DNA of 64,000 nt from Impatiens glandulifera (lineage: Eukaryota; Streptophyta; Magnoliopsida; Ericales; Balsaminaceae): NCBI RefSeq assembly GCF_907164915.1, contig NC_061862.1, positions 35,651,522 through 35,715,521 of the forward strand. The letters are read 5' to 3'. Shown one piece after another: positions 1 to 14,019 of this stretch; the stretch's first letter is position 1; each line of letters opens with the position of its first letter. The position numbers and the translations under genes are program-made. Under the pieces are notes generated by a model. It was not told the origin of the DNA and ran no database searches. It saw only the letters and a program-made list of their open reading frames with translations.

Positions 1-195
1 TTTTTACTTATATATTTTTTATATTAAGAATATAAATTATTTTTCTAAATATTATTTTAATGTTTATAAATAATTTTAAATTAAACTTATATTTATCACT
101 AATTCATAAACTAACTTGTATATTTTGTATATTTTGTATATTCTTATTAAATTTAAATTTTACATTACTATTAAATAAAAAAACCAATACTTGAG
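1..195. repeat. AT-rich satellite-like monomer, tail end
   Basis: This is the last part of an AT-rich block that leads into pseudogene copy A. It is nearly the same as the sequence starting near 4,150 and near 62,817, so the window opens inside an array unit. No coding potential is visible. Confidence 0.8.
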
Positions 196-2247
196 AAAAG
201 ACAGAATTCGAACACACTAATATTTAGTGCTTGATTATGCGAAAAATTTAAGACAACTAAAAGAAGATTTTTCGAAAATCTCTAAGAACATTGTGTAAGT
301 AGAGGTATGAGGAATTTTTGCAATACAATAATAGTGAAGGTCTCAAAATGCACATACCACGTACCGGGTGAAACTATTTAAATAAATTTATGAAAAGATA
401 ATATAGTTGGATCAATACTAAGGTGAAGTGTGTGACTCGGAATGTCTTGTTACGGTTACGAACTACTAAGGAAGATCAAGGTAAAGTTTGTTGTCTAAAA
501 TTTTGAGTAAAAATTTGAACATAAAGAGAAAAGAAAATATAACTTTTTTAATTTATAGGGTTTTTCCAAAGAGATTACAGTTGTCATAATGTCATCAAAG
601 AATGTATTGGATCGATCGATTGACAGATAAAATTATTGATTGATTATTTTTTCTATGAACTAATCAACTGTTATTTCTGATGGTAACTTCTACCAAGCCA
701 ATATTTGAATCGAAGTTTGGTCATCATCTTCTACCTACTAGTACCTATGTCTCATATTATCTTTTTTGTCTATAATCTTTTGTCAATAAATTTTTCTGAA
801 GTTATTTTTTGACATTTATGTATTTGATTATTAGGGATCAAAATTCTTTAGAGGGTTTTAGCTTTACTGATTATAATAAACTAGCATTCGACAACAAACA
901 TTCAAGTTATTGGCTATATATCGAATGTTAATGGACATTTGAAAACACAATTGAATGGTAAACTCTCCATATGAAGGCTTCGGTATTCTCAAGTTATTTT
1001 CAATAAGGTAAAGTAGACTTTTGTTTTCAAGTTTCTGATTTTGTTCGAATTTGATAATTTGTTTTGATACATTTCTCACAATATTGTTTTACACTTTTGA
1101 ATATTAGCGTGATGAAAAGGTGAGTTGTTTCTTTCTTGTTGTGTTTTCAGGACTGCCCCACTTCAAAGGGTTTTCAATTAATCTTCTATTTGCTATTAGC
1201 AGTGAGTACTTTTCATCATTTGCTTCTTCTAGTTTAGGCTTGGCACAAGGTGATAAACAACACATTATATGTGATCATGGCAACATGATTCATGGGCTAA
1301 ACATCAATCATGGGCTAGACACTTCTTTATCAATAAAATCAAAAAATTCATTAATGCACAGGTTGCGCTCAATATTCTTTATGAAATCTAAAACTTGAAA
1401 CTATTAATACATATCCTTTTAGTTTATACTTTTAGCATACAAGCATACTATAGTTCTATCTAGGTTTTATATTTATAATTTTTATGTATTTTAATTATTT
1501 GTAAATTCATATGTAGTAGGTTACTTGTCAGGTAATATTGATAGAGATGTCAAAGGGATATTGGAATAACTCTCAAATTATTTAAGGAGTTGGCCCTAAG
1601 GCAGCTAATGGTTGACCTGACAAATTTTTTCAACACAAAATAGATCATGGTAATTAAAATTCTTTGGTTGTCTTTGAATAGGCAATCTGGTGCTAGTGGT
1701 TGGACTTCTGGATTTGAGAGGGTAGAGCAATTTACTGAAATTGAATGATGTAAGCTTAACTTTGTTATGTGATGCTCTCTCTATATTTATAGAGTTTTAA
1801 TTATTTTAATTTTATCATTCTTTTAGAACTTGTTTCAAAAATACTAGAAATTCTTAATGCGAATAACGTATAAAATATGTAATGGAATGAACTAAACTGA
1901 TCGCTCTATTATTGCATGGACATGATTTTTTTATACTCACATTCTATTGAATTACAACTTGTTGTATTTATTTAGTTCTTCTTTATAATATATAACTATT
2001 CACCCCTTATATTTTATATGTTAAACAGGATTAATCTCAGATCATGAAGGTGAATCAAATGAGAGACATAAATATATCAAATATTGATGCCATAGAGTAG
2101 AGGCGCTTATCGGCCCATACATGTATAATAATTCTATTTATCTTTTTATTGTGTTTATTATATATAATTGTTTGATTAACACTATACATTATATTTTAAT
2201 TGCAGGATTCCTTCATTATATATCACCGTTTATGAGTTCAAGTAAGT
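196..2247 (+). pseudogene. PEX5: PEX5 N-terminal pseudogene, array copy A
   Basis: PEX5 is the cytosolic receptor that carries PTS1 proteins to the peroxisome; its N-terminal half docks on PEX14 through WxxxF/Y motifs. Here only that half is present, as scattered exon-like pieces. A piece at 558-629 follows an AG acceptor. A piece at 834-904 is a decayed GSEFLEGF..DQNRL segment. The piece at 1149-1389 follows a TTTTCAG acceptor and reads LGLAQGDKQH, then shifts frame to ARHFF-like and FINAQV. The piece at 1532-1748 has lost the RYPHLERFRE stretch by a short deletion but keeps a GYWNNSQ and a W.(S)GFERVEQ segment. The pieces at 2029-2119 (NQMRDINIS..AIE) and 2206-2244 (FLHYISPFMSS, then GTAAG) follow. 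Stops and frameshifts rule out a working protein. The block 196-545 is conserved between copies but not recognised as PEX5 coding sequence. Confidence 0.82.
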
Positions 2248-4344
2248 TATTTTTATCATACTTAAATTTATATTATCATATTTCTATTTTAGAGCATGAT
2301 AGGTTTGTTTTTGAAAGTAATTTTGTTTTATGCATTATAGATTTTAAAAATTATTAGAATTCGAATTAAAATAATCCATGTTTATTTGAAAATAAATAAA
2401 CATATATTACAAATGTTAAAAATATTAATGAATTTATTAAAATATTATTTTTTATATACATATAATTTCTTATTAAATTTAATTTTTTTATTAAATATAT
2501 TTTTATTAAATTTAAATTTGTATTCAACTCATACAAAAGGCATGTTTTTTATATAATTTACATTTAACTTACTTTTATGAAATTTTAAATTTATGTTTAA
2601 TATATTTTGTATTAAATTTTATTTCGTTTTATACTTATAAATTTCTTAAGGATATTATTCTTTTTTTAAATATTCTTATTATATTTATAAATAATTTTAA
2701 ATTTTGAATTAAACTTAATTTTATCATTAATTCATAAACAAAACTTTTATATCTTACATTAAATATATTTTTCATTAAATTTAAATTTGTATTAAACTTA
2801 TAAAAATAACATTTTTTTTAATTTAATATAATATAATATAATTTTGAATTAAACTTATTTTTTATTAAATTTAATTTTACATTAAACTTATTTAAAACAT
2901 ATTTTGCATTCAATTTTATTTAGTTTTTTTACTTATATATTTCTTTTAATAAAAAAATATTTATTTTTAAATTAATCTTATAATCGTTATAAATAATTTA
3001 AAATTTTGACTTAAATTTAAATTTATTGTTTATTCATAAATAAATTTTATATTTTGCATTAAATTTATTTAATTAAATTTATATATATTTATTAAAATTG
3101 CATGTTTTTTCTATAAATATAATATAATTTAAATTTAAATTTATATTAAGCTTTTTATAATTATATTTTTTTTTCTTTTTAATATAATATATATTAAATT
3201 TAATATTTGTATTAAACTTATTTAAAATAAATTTTACATTTTATTTAATTTAGTTTTTTACATATTTATTTCTTATATTAAAAATATTACTTGTTTTTTT
3301 AAATATTCTTATAATTTATAATGTTTATAAATAATTTTAAATTAATGTTTTAAAATTTTTTATAATTTTTATAAATAATTTTTAATTTTCAATTAAAGTT
3401 ATTTTAAATCATTAATTCATAAAAACACATTTATAATTTTATAAAATTAAATTTTCTTTTATTTAATTTATTAAAATTACATTTTTTTTATCAAATATAA
3501 TTTTAATTTAAATTAAATTTAAATTTTGTATTAAACTGATTTTCATTAAATTTGAATTTGTATTAAAGTTTTTTAAAATCATATTTTGAATTATATTTTG
3601 TTTAGTTTTTTACTTATATATTTATTAAATTATATAAGAATATTATTTGTTTTTAAAATATTCTTATAATATTTATAAATAAATTTTAATTTTTAATTAA
3701 ACTTATATTTAGTATTAATTCATAAACAAATTTTTATATTTTACATTATTATTAATCATATTAAAATTGCATTTGTTTTTCATTTAATCTAATATAATTT
3801 AAATTTTGTATTAAACTTACTTTAATAAAATTTAGATTAAACTTATTAAAAATATATTTTTTATTTAATTTTATTTAGATTTTTACATATATATTTCTTA
3901 TATTAAGAATATTATTTATTCTTAAATATTCTTATTTATTATGTTTATAAATAATTTTGAATTCTTCTTATATTTATCATTAATTCATAAATAAAATTTT
4001 CTATTTTGCATTAAATTATATAATTAAATTATATAAATATTGTATTATTTTTATTTATTCTAATATAATTTAAATTTTGAATGAAACCTATTTTCATTAA
4101 ATTTAAATTTGTATTAAATCTATTGAAAACGTATTTTTGTATCAAAGTTTTTAGTTTTTTACTTATATATTTTTTATATTAAGAATATAAATTATTTTTC
4201 TAAATACTATTTTAATGTTTATAAATAATTTTAAATTAAACTTATATTTATCACTAATTCATAAACTAACCTGTATATTTTGTATATTCTTATTAAATTT
4301 AAATTTTTCATTAGTATTAAATAAAAAATCAATATTTGAGAAAA
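2248..4344. repeat. AT-rich block of ~300-bp monomers (after copy A)
   Basis: About 2 kb of A+T-dominated sequence with no gene. The phrase TTTAGTTTTTTACTTATATA or a near variant recurs at about 2621, 2919, 3247, 3600, 3867 and 4148. A second phrase, ATTAATTCATAAA, recurs at about 2731, 3036, 3411, 3716, 3982 and 4255. The two run in the same order and spacing, so the block is about six diverged tandem monomers of roughly 270-350 bp. The block starts just after the exon-8-like piece and its GTAAG, so it could descend from a long PEX5 intron or be an unrelated satellite joined to the gene fragment. Confidence 0.75.
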
Positions 4345-6362
4345 GATCAGAATTTGAACACATTACCATTTACTGCTTGATTATGCGAAAATTCAAAACA
4401 ATTAAAAAAAGATTTTTCGGAAATCTCCAAGAACATTGTCTAAGTAGAGGTATGAGGAATTTTTGCATTACAATAATAGTGAAGGTCTTAGAATGCACAT
4501 ACCACGTACCGGGTGAAACTATTTAAATAAATTTATGAAACAATAATCTAGTTGGATCAATACTAAGGTGGTGTGGCTTAGAATGTCTGGTTACGGTTAC
4601 GAACTACTAATGAATATTAAGGTAAAGTTTGTTGTCTAAAATTTTGAGTAAAAATTTGAACATAAAAAAAAAAGAAAATATATTTTTTTTATTTACAGGG
4701 TTCTTTCAAAGAGATTACAGTTGTCATAATGTCATCAAAGAATGTATTGGATCGATTGACAAGTAAAAATTATTGATTGATTATTTTTTCTATGAACTAA
4801 TCAACCGTTACTTCTGATGGTAACTTCTATCAAGCCAATAATGATCCTCTAAATTTCTTATTTGAATCGAAGTTTTGTTATCATCTTCTACCTCCTAGTA
4901 CCTATGTCTCATCTTATCTTTTTTTGTTTATAATCTTTTGTCAATAGACTAGCAACCGACACCAAACATTCAAGTTATTGGCTATATATCGAATGTTAAT
5001 GGACCTTTGAAAACACAATTGAATGGTAAACTCTCCATATGAAGGCTTCTGCATTCGCTCAATTATTTTCTATAAGGTAAAATAGACCTAATTAAAATTT
5101 GAAATTTATTTTCCAGTTTTTGATTTTGTTTGAATTTGATAAATTGTTTTGATACATTTCTCACGATATTATTTTACACTTTTGAATATTAGTGTGATGA
5201 AAAAGTGAACTTTTTTCTTTCTTGTTGTGTTTCAGGACTTCCCACTTTCAAAGGATTTTTAGTTAATCTTCTACATCAATATCAATATGCTATTAGCAGT
5301 GTGTTCTTTTTCATCATTTGTCTCTTCTAGCAGTATACGTGATCATAGCAACATGAATCATGGGCTAGACACTTATTTATAAATAAAAACAAAGAATTCA
5401 TTAATGCACGGGTGCGCTCCATATTTTCTATGAAATCTAAAATTTGAAACTATTGATACATTTCCTTTTAGTTTCTAATTTTATAATACAAGCATAATGT
5501 GTCATGGTCCATCCAAACTATAGTTTTGTCTAGGTTTTATATTATACAATTTCTATTCATTTTTATTATATGTAGTATGTTGTTTGTCAGGTAATATTGA
5601 TGGATATGTGAAAGCTAGATACCCTGACTTTAAAAGATTCTGTGAATTGGAGGGATATTGAAATAACTCTCAAATTATTTAGAGAGTTGGCCCTAAGGAA
5701 GCTAATTGTTGGGTTGACAAATTTGTTCAACACAAAATAAATCATGGTAATCCAAATTCTTTGGAGAGGCAATTTGGTGCTAGTGGTTGGAATTCTGAAT
5801 TTTAGCGGGTAGATCAATTTACTAAAATTGAATGATGTAAGCTTAACTTGGTTTTGTGATACTCTCTATATATTTACAGAGTTTTAATTATTTTTATTTT
5901 ATCATTTTTTGAAAATTGTTTCAAAAGCACTAGATAATCTAAATGTGAAAAACGTGTAAAACATCTAGTGGAATGAATTAAACTATTATCTCTATTATTG
6001 CATTTACATGATTTTTTTATACTCACATTCTATTGAATGGTTGTAATTTGTTATATTTATTTAGTTCCTCTTTTTAATATAAAACTATTGACACCTTTAT
6101 GTTTTATATGTTAAACAGGATTAATCTCAAATCATGAAGGTGAATCAAATGAGAGATGTAAATATATCGGATATTGCTGTCATGGAGTAGAGGCGTAGAG
6201 GCGTAGAGGCGCATTAGTATCCATACATGTAAAATAATTCTATTTTTCTTTTTATTGTGTTTATTATATATAATTGTTTGATTAAATCTGTACAATATAT
6301 TTTAATTGCAGGATTCCTTCATTATATATCACCGTTTATGAGTTCGTTTATGAGTTCAAGTA
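4345..6362 (+). pseudogene. PEX5: PEX5 N-terminal pseudogene, array copy B
   Basis: Recognisable pieces lie at 4699-4763, 4813-4912, 4938-4980, 5235-5440, 5590-5835, 6118-6227 and 6311-6359. This copy has lost the end of one intron and the GSEFLEGF coding segment, so sequence near 4,945 jumps straight to ..RLATDTKHSS. It has also lost the GLSQGDKQH part of the 5235 piece. The 5590 piece keeps DVKARYP and the FCELEGYWNNSQ-like stretch, then a TAG, and the GWVDKF motif as G.LTNLF-like in a shifted reading. A three-fold GTAGAGGC slippage is visible at 6187-6209. Near 6340 the phrase GTTTATGAGTTC is duplicated. Confidence 0.8.
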
Positions 6363-8384
6363 AGTTATTTTATTGAACTACTTAAATTTATATTATCATA
6401 TTTCTATTTTAGAGCATGATAGGTTTGATTTTAAAAGTATTTTTTTTTATACATTATAGATTTTAAAAATTATTAGAATTCAAATTTAAATAATCTATGT
6501 TGATTTGGAAATAAATAAACATATATCATATGCTAAGTTTAACTTTGTAAATGTTAAAAATATTAATAAATTTATCAAAATATTATTTTTTATACAAATT
6601 TAATTTTTTTTATTAAATATATTTTTTTAAATTTAAATTTGTATTCAACTCATAAAAAAGGGATGTTTTCTATTTAATCTGCATTTAACTTACTTTTATT
6701 AAATTTTAAATTTACATTTAACATATTTTGTATTAAATTTTATTTGGTTTTATACTTATATATTTCTTAAGAATATTATTTTTTTTAAATATTCTTATTA
6801 TATTTATAAATAATTTTAAATTTTGAATTAAACTTATTTTTATTATTAATTCATAAACAAACTTTTATATCTTGCATTAAATATATTTTTATTAAATTTA
6901 AGCTAATATAATATAATTTTTTATAATTTAAGCTAATATAATATAATTTTGAATTAAACTTATTTTTTATTAAATTTAATTTTACATTAAACCTACTTAA
7001 AACATATTTTGCATTCAATTTTATTTAGTTTTTTTAATTACATATTTCTTTTATTAAATATAATATTTATTTTTAAATTAATCTTATTATCTTTATAAAT
7101 AATTTAAAAATTTGACTTAAATTTAAATTTATTATTAATTCATCAATAAATTTTATATTTTACATTAAACATAATTAATTAAATTTATATATGTATTAAA
7201 CATATTAAAATTGCATTTTTTCTATAAATATAATATAATATAATTTAAATTTAAATTTATATTAAGATTTTTATAATTATATTTTTTTCTTTTTAATATA
7301 ATATAATGAAATTTAATATTTATATTAAACTTATAAAAAATAAATTTTACATTTTATTTAATTTAGTTTTTTACTTATTTATTTCCTATATTAAATATTA
7401 AGAATATTACTTGTTTTTTAATAATTCTTATAATTTTTATAAATAGTTTTAAGTTTTAAATTAAAGTTTTTTTAAAAATATTTTATAATTTTTATAAATA
7501 ATTTTTAATTTTCAATAAAAGTTATTTTAAATCATTAATTATGAAAACACTTTTATATTTTTATAAAATTAATTTTTCTTTTATTAAATTTATTAAAAAA
7601 AATTCTCTATTTAATCAAATATTATTTTAATTTAAATTAAATATAAATTTTGTATTAAACTGATTTTCATTAAATTTGAATTTGTATTAATTTTTTTAAA
7701 AAACATATTTTGAATTAAATTTTGTTTAATTTTTTATTTATATATTTATTGTATTATATAAGAATATTATTTATTTTTAAAATATTGTTTATAAATAATT
7801 TTTATTTTTTATTAAACTTATAGTTATTATTAATTTATAAACAGATTTTTATATTTTGCATTATTATTAATTATATTAAAATTGTATTTTTTTTCCATTT
7901 ATTCTAATATAATTTAAATTTTGTATTAAACTTACTTTTATAAAATTTAAATTTAGATTAAGCTTATTAAAGATATATTTTGTATTAAATTTTATTTAAA
8001 TTTTTACATATATATTTCTTATATTAAGAATATTATTTATTCTTAAATATTCTTATTATATTTATAAATAATTTTGAATTCAACTTATATTTATCATTAA
8101 TTCATAAACAAAATTTTCTATTTTGCATTAAACTTATAAATATTGTATTATTTCTATTTATTCTGATATAATTTAAATTGAAAGTTGTATTAAACCTATT
8201 TTCATTAAATTGAAATTTGTATTAAATCTATTAAAAACGTATTTTTATATTAAACTTTTTTTAGTTTTTAAATTAAACTTATATTTATATCTAATTCATA
8301 AACTAATTTGTATATTTTGTATAATTTTTATTAAATTTAAAATTTTTATTAATATTAAATAAAAAACCAATATTTGAGAAAAGA
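6363..8384. repeat. AT-rich block of ~300-bp monomers (after copy B)
   Basis: Same organisation as the block after copy A, with the monomer phrases ATTAATTCATAAA and ATTTAG-TTTTTA-TTATATA recurring about every 300 bp. A 35-bp local duplication with the phrase AAGCTAATATAATATAATTTT lies at about 6,900-6,950. No gene is seen. Confidence 0.75.
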
Positions 8385-10512
8385 TCAGAATTCGAACAAA
8401 TTATCACCATTTTGTGCTTGATTATGCGAAAAATTCAAGACAACTAGAAAAAGATTTTTCGGAAATCTCCAAGAACATTGTGTAAGTAGAGGTATGAGGA
8501 ATTTTCGCATTACAATAATAGTGAAAGTTCGAGAATGCACATACCACGTACCGCATTAAACTATTTAATTAAATTCAAGAAATTATAATCTAGTTGGATC
8601 AATAGTAAGGTAAAGTGTGTTGCCCGAAATGTCTAGTTACGAACTACTAATGAAGATCAAGGAAAAGTTTGTTGTCTAAAATTTTGAACATAAAGAGAAA
8701 AGAAAATATATTTTTTTTAATTTACAGGTTCTTCTAAAGAGATTACAGTTGTGATAATGTTATCAAAGAATGTATTAGATCAATTGACAAGTAAAAGTTA
8801 TTGATTGATTGTTATTTCTATGAACTAATAGACCGTTACTTCTGATAGTAACTTCTACCAAGCCAATGATGGTCCTCTAAATTTTTTATTTGAATCTTGC
8901 ATGGTCATCATCTTCTACCTACTACTACCCATGTCTCATCTTATCTTTCTGTCTTTAATCTTTATTTCTTAACATTTATGTATTTGATTATCAGGGATCA
9001 AAATTCTTAGGAGGGTTTAAGCTCTACTGATTAGAATAGACTTGCAACTGACATCAAACATTCAAGTTATTGGCTATATATCGAATGTTAATGGACATTT
9101 GAAAACACAATTGAATGGTAAACTCTCCATATGAAGGCTTCTGTATTCTCAAGTTATTTTCTATAAGGTAAAGTAGACCTAATTAAAATTTTAAATTTGT
9201 TTTCATGTTTCTGATTTTGTTCGAATTTGATAATTTGTTTTGATACATTTCTCACAATATTGTTTTACACTTTTGAATATTAATGTGATGAAAAAGTGAG
9301 TTGTTTGTTTCTTGTTGTGTTTCAGGACTGTCCTCATTCAAAGGATTTTTAGTAAATCTTCTACATCATTTTTCTATTAGCACTGTGTTCCTTTTCATCA
9401 TTTTCCTCCTCTAGTTTTAGGCTTGACACAAGGTGACAAACAACACAGTATATGTGATCATAGCAACATGAATCATGGGCTAGACACTTTCTTTATCGAT
9501 AAAAGTAAAGAATTCATTAATGCACAGGTTGCGTTTCTTCTCTGTGAAATCTAAATTTTGAAACTATCGATACATTTTCTTTTAGTTTCTACTTTTAGAT
9601 ACAAGCATAATCTATCATGGTCTATCCTAACTATAGTTCTGTCTGGGTTTTATATTTTACAAATTCTATGCATTTTCATTATTTGCAAATTCACATTTAG
9701 TATGTTATTTGTTAGGTAATATTGATAGAGATGTCAAAGCTAAATACCCTCACCTTGAGAGATTCCGTGAATGGGAGGGATATTGGAATAACTCTCAAAT
9801 TATTTAGAGAGTTGGTCTTAAGGCATCTAATGATTGGGCTGACAAAGTTGTTCAACACAAAATAAAATAGATCATAGTAATCTGAATTCTTTGGTTGTGT
9901 TTGGAGGGGCAATCTGGTGCTTTTGGTTGGACTTCTGAATTTGAGCGGGTAGAGCAATTTACTAAAATCAAATGATGTTACATCTTAATTTGGTTATGTG
10001 ATGCTATTTATATATTTAGAGAGTTTTAATTATTTTAATTTTATTATTCTTTTGGAACTTGTTTCAAAATCACTAGAAAATTTAAATGCGAAAAACGTGT
10101 AAAATATCTAGTGGAATGAACTAAACTGATCTCTATTATTGCATTGACATGATTTTTTTATACTCACATTCTTTTTAATGGTTGTAACTTGATGTATTTA
10201 TTAAGTTCTTTTTTTAATATACATTATTGACACATTTATGTTTTGTATGTTAAACATGATTAATCTCAGATCACGAAGGTGAATCAAATGAGAGACGTAA
10301 ATATATCGGATATTGCTGCCATAGAGTAGAGGCGCTTGTTGGTCCATACATGTATAATAATTCTATTCATCTTTGTTGGTCCATACATGTATAATAATTA
10401 TAAATATCTTTTTATTGTGTTTATTATATATAATTGTTTGATTAACACTATACAATATATTTTAATTGCAGGATTCCTTCATTATATATCACCATTTATG
10501 AGTTCAAGTAAG
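8385..10512 (+). pseudogene. PEX5: PEX5 N-terminal pseudogene, array copy C
   Basis: Pieces lie at 8727-8790, 8838-8935, 8995-9070, 9325-9550, 9715-9975, 10257-10350 and 10471-10508. The 9715 piece reads ..DVKAKYPHLERFREWEGYWNNSQ before a TAG. The later part keeps the ..GWADK and FGWTSEFERVEQF segments in two different frames, which is the shared frameshift of the array. The 10257 piece reads NQMRDVNISDIAAIE. A 40-bp local duplication (TTGGTCCATACATGTATAATAATT twice, 10,340-10,400) is specific to this copy. Confidence 0.82.
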
Positions 10513-12587
10513 TTATTTTCATCCTACTTAAATTTATATTATCATATTTCTATTTTAGAGCATGATAGGTTTGTTTTTAAATTAATGAGTCATTTTTTTT
10601 ATGCATTATAAATTTTAAAAATTATTCGAATTCAAATTTAAATAATTTATATTTATTTAGAAATAAATCAACATATATCATATACTAAGTTTAACTTTGT
10701 AAATGTTAAAAATATTATTAGGTGTTTTAAAATATTATTTTTTGTATAAATATAATTTCTTATTTAATTTAAAACTTTCATAAAATTTAAATTTGTATTC
10801 ACCTCATACAAAAGGCACGTTTTCTATTTAATTTGCATTTAACATACTTTTATTAAATTTAAATTTACATTTAACATATTTTGTATTAAATTTTATTTCG
10901 TTTTATACTTATATATATCTTAAGAATAATTTTTATTTTTTAAATATTCTTATTATATTTATAAATAATTTTAAACTTTGAATTAAACTTATTTTTATCA
11001 TTAATTCATAAACAAACTTTCATATTTTGCATTAAAAATATTTTTCATTAAATTTAAATTTGTATTAAACTTATAAAAATGGCATCTTTTCAATTTAATC
11101 TAATATAATTTGAATTAAAATTATTTTTTATTAAATTTAATTTTACATTTAACCTATTTAAAACATATTTTGTATTCAATTTTATTTAATTTTTTATTTA
11201 TAAATTTTTTATATTAAAAATAATATTTTTATTTAAATCAATCTTATAATCGTTATAAATAATTTAAAATTTTGACTTAAATTTAAATTTATTATTAATT
11301 CATAAATAAATTTTCTATTTTACATTAAATATATTAATTAAATTTAAATTTGTATTAAACATATTAAAATTTCATTTTTCTATAAATATAATATAATTTA
11401 TATTTATATTTATATTAAGCTTTTTATAATTATATATTTATTTTAAATTTAATATTTATATTAAACTTATTAAAAATAAATTTTACATTTTATTTTATTT
11501 AGATTTTTACTTATATATTTCTTATATTAAGAATATTACTTATTTTTTAAATATTCAAATAATGTTTATAAATAATTTTAAATTTTAAATTAAAGTTTTT
11601 TTTATATATTTTATAATGTTTATAAATAATTTTAGTTTTCAATTAAATTTATATTAAATCACTAATTCATAAAAAAAAAAACTTTTATATTTTTATAAAA
11701 TTAATTTTTTTTTTATTAAATTTTATAAAATTAAATTTTTATTTATTTAATCAAATATAATTTTAATTTTAATTTTTTATTAAACTGATTTTCATTAAAT
11801 TTGAATTTATATTAAATTTTTAAAAAAATATATTTTGAATTATTTTTTATTTAATTTTTTTACTTAAATATTTATTATATTATATAAGAATATTATTTAT
11901 TTTTATAATATTTATAAATAATTTTTAATTTTTAATTAAACTTATATTTATTATTAATTCATAAACAAATTTTTATATTTTTCATTAGTATTAATTATAT
12001 TAAAATTGTATTTTTTTATTTAATCTAATATAATTTAAATTTTGTATTAAACATACTTTTATAAAATTTAAATTTAGATTAATCTAATTAAAAATATATT
12101 TTGTACTAAATTTTATTTATATTTTTACATATATATTTCTTATATTAAGAATATTATTTCTTCTTAAATATATTATATTTATAAATAATTTTGAATTCAA
12201 CTTATATTTATCATTAATTCATAAATAAAATTTTCTATTTTGAATTAAACTTATAAATATTGTATTATTTTTATTTATTATAATATAATTTAAATTTTGC
12301 ATGAAACCTGTTTTTGTGAAATTTAAATTTGTATTAAATCTATTGAAAAAGTTTTTTTTAGTTTTTTTTACTTATATAATTTTTATATTAAGAATATAAT
12401 TTATTTTTCTAAATATTATTATAATGTTTATAAATAATTTTAAGTTAAACTTATATTTATCACTAATTCATAAACTAACATGTATATTTTGTATATTTTT
12501 TTATTAAATTTAAATTTTTCATTAGTATTAAATAAAATACTAATTTTAAGTTAAACTTATATTTATCACTAATTCATAAACTAACAT
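10513..12587. repeat. AT-rich block of ~300-bp monomers (after copy C)
   Basis: Same monomer family as the other blocks. The part from 11,474 onward is the first copy of a 1,430-bp direct duplication. Near 12,540 the phrase TTTTAAGTTAAACTTATATT is repeated from 12,440, so the junction with the next gene fragment has been locally rearranged. Confidence 0.72.
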
Positions 12588-12903
12588 TGCCATTTTGTGC
12601 TTGATTATGGGAAAAATTCAAGACAACTTAAAGAAGATTTTTCAGAAATCTCCAAGAACATTGTGTAAGTAGAGGTATGAGGAATTTTCGCATTACAATA
12701 ATAGTGAAAGTCCGAGAATGAACATACCACGTACCGGGTGAAATTACTTAAATAAATTCAAGAAACGATAATCTAGTTGGATCAATACTAAGGTGAAGTG
12801 TGTTGTCTGGATTGTCTGGTTACTGGTTACGAACTACTAATGAAGATCAAGGTAAAGTTTGTTATCTAAAATTTTGAGTAAATATTTGAATAGAAAGTGA
12901 AAA
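12588..12903 (+). pseudogene. PEX5 array copy D, 5' fragment only
   Basis: Only the conserved 5' block is present (from TTGCCATTTTGTGCTTGATTA to ..TTTGAATAGAAAGTG). It then jumps into AT-rich monomers at 12,904. No PEX5 coding piece is left. It exists because of the 1,430-bp duplication, and its intact counterpart is the start of copy E. Confidence 0.75.
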
Positions 12904-14019
12904 AAATAAATTTTACATTTTATTTTATTTAGATTTTTACTTATATATTTCTTATATTAAGAATATTACTTATTTTTTAAATATTCAAATAATGTTTATA
13001 AATAATTTTAAATTTTAAATTAAAGTTTTTTTTATATATTTTATAATGTTTATAAATAATTTTAGTTTTCAATTAAATTTATATTAAATCGCTAATTCAT
13101 AAAAAAAAACTTTTATATTTTTATAAAATTAATTTTTTTTTATTAAATTTTATAAAATTAAATTTTTATTTATTTAATCAAATATAATTTAAATTTAAAT
13201 TTTTTATTAAACTGATTTTCATTAAATTTGAATTTATATTAAATTTAAAAAAAAATATATTTTGAATTATTTTTTATTTAATTTTTTTACTTAAATATTT
13301 ATTATATTATATAAGAATATTATTTATTTTTAAAATATTCTTATAATATTTATAAATAATTTTTAATTTTTAATTAAACTTATATTTATTATTAATTCAT
13401 AAACAAATTTTTATATTTTTCATTAGTATTAATTATATTAAAATTGTATTTTTTTTATTTAATCTAATATAATTTAAATTTTGTATTAAACATACTTTTA
13501 TAAAATTTAAATTTAGATTAATCTAATTAAAAATATATTTTGTACTAAATTTTATTTATATTTTTACATATATATTTCTTATATTAAGAATATTATTTCT
13601 TCTTAAATATATTATATTTATAAATAATTTTGAATTCAACTTATATTTATCATTAATTCATAAATAAAATTTTCTATTTTGAATTAAACTTATAAATATT
13701 GTATTACTTTTATTTATTCTAATATAATTCAAATTTTGCATGAAACCTGTTTTTGTGAAATTTAAATTTGTATTAAATCTATTAAAAAAGTTTTTTTTAG
13801 TTTTTTTACTTATATAATTTTTATATTAAGAATATAATTTATTTTTCTAAATATTATTATAATGTTTATAAATAATTTTAAGTTAAACTTATATTTATCA
13901 CTAATTCATAAACTAACATGTATATTTTGTATATTTTTTTATTAAATTTAAATTTTACATTAGTATTAAATAAAATACTAATTTTAAGTTAAACTTATAT
14001 TTATCACTAATTCATAAAC
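12904..14019. repeat. AT-rich block (second copy of the 1.43-kb duplication)
   Basis: Repeats 11,474-12,587 almost base for base. No gene is seen. Confidence 0.8.

Noticed and set aside
196..2247. A working PEX5 gene
   Set aside because: No copy has an open frame across the pieces, all lack the TPR domain, and two frameshifts are shared.
2121..2357. Open frames of 60-100 codons in the array (for example 1,120-1,398, 2,121-2,357, 4,215-4,526, 9,712-9,957, 10,336-10,611, 17,567-18,013)
   Set aside because: They run through decayed exons, introns and AT-rich monomers or lie on the opposite strand of PEX5-like pieces; none is a gene by itself.
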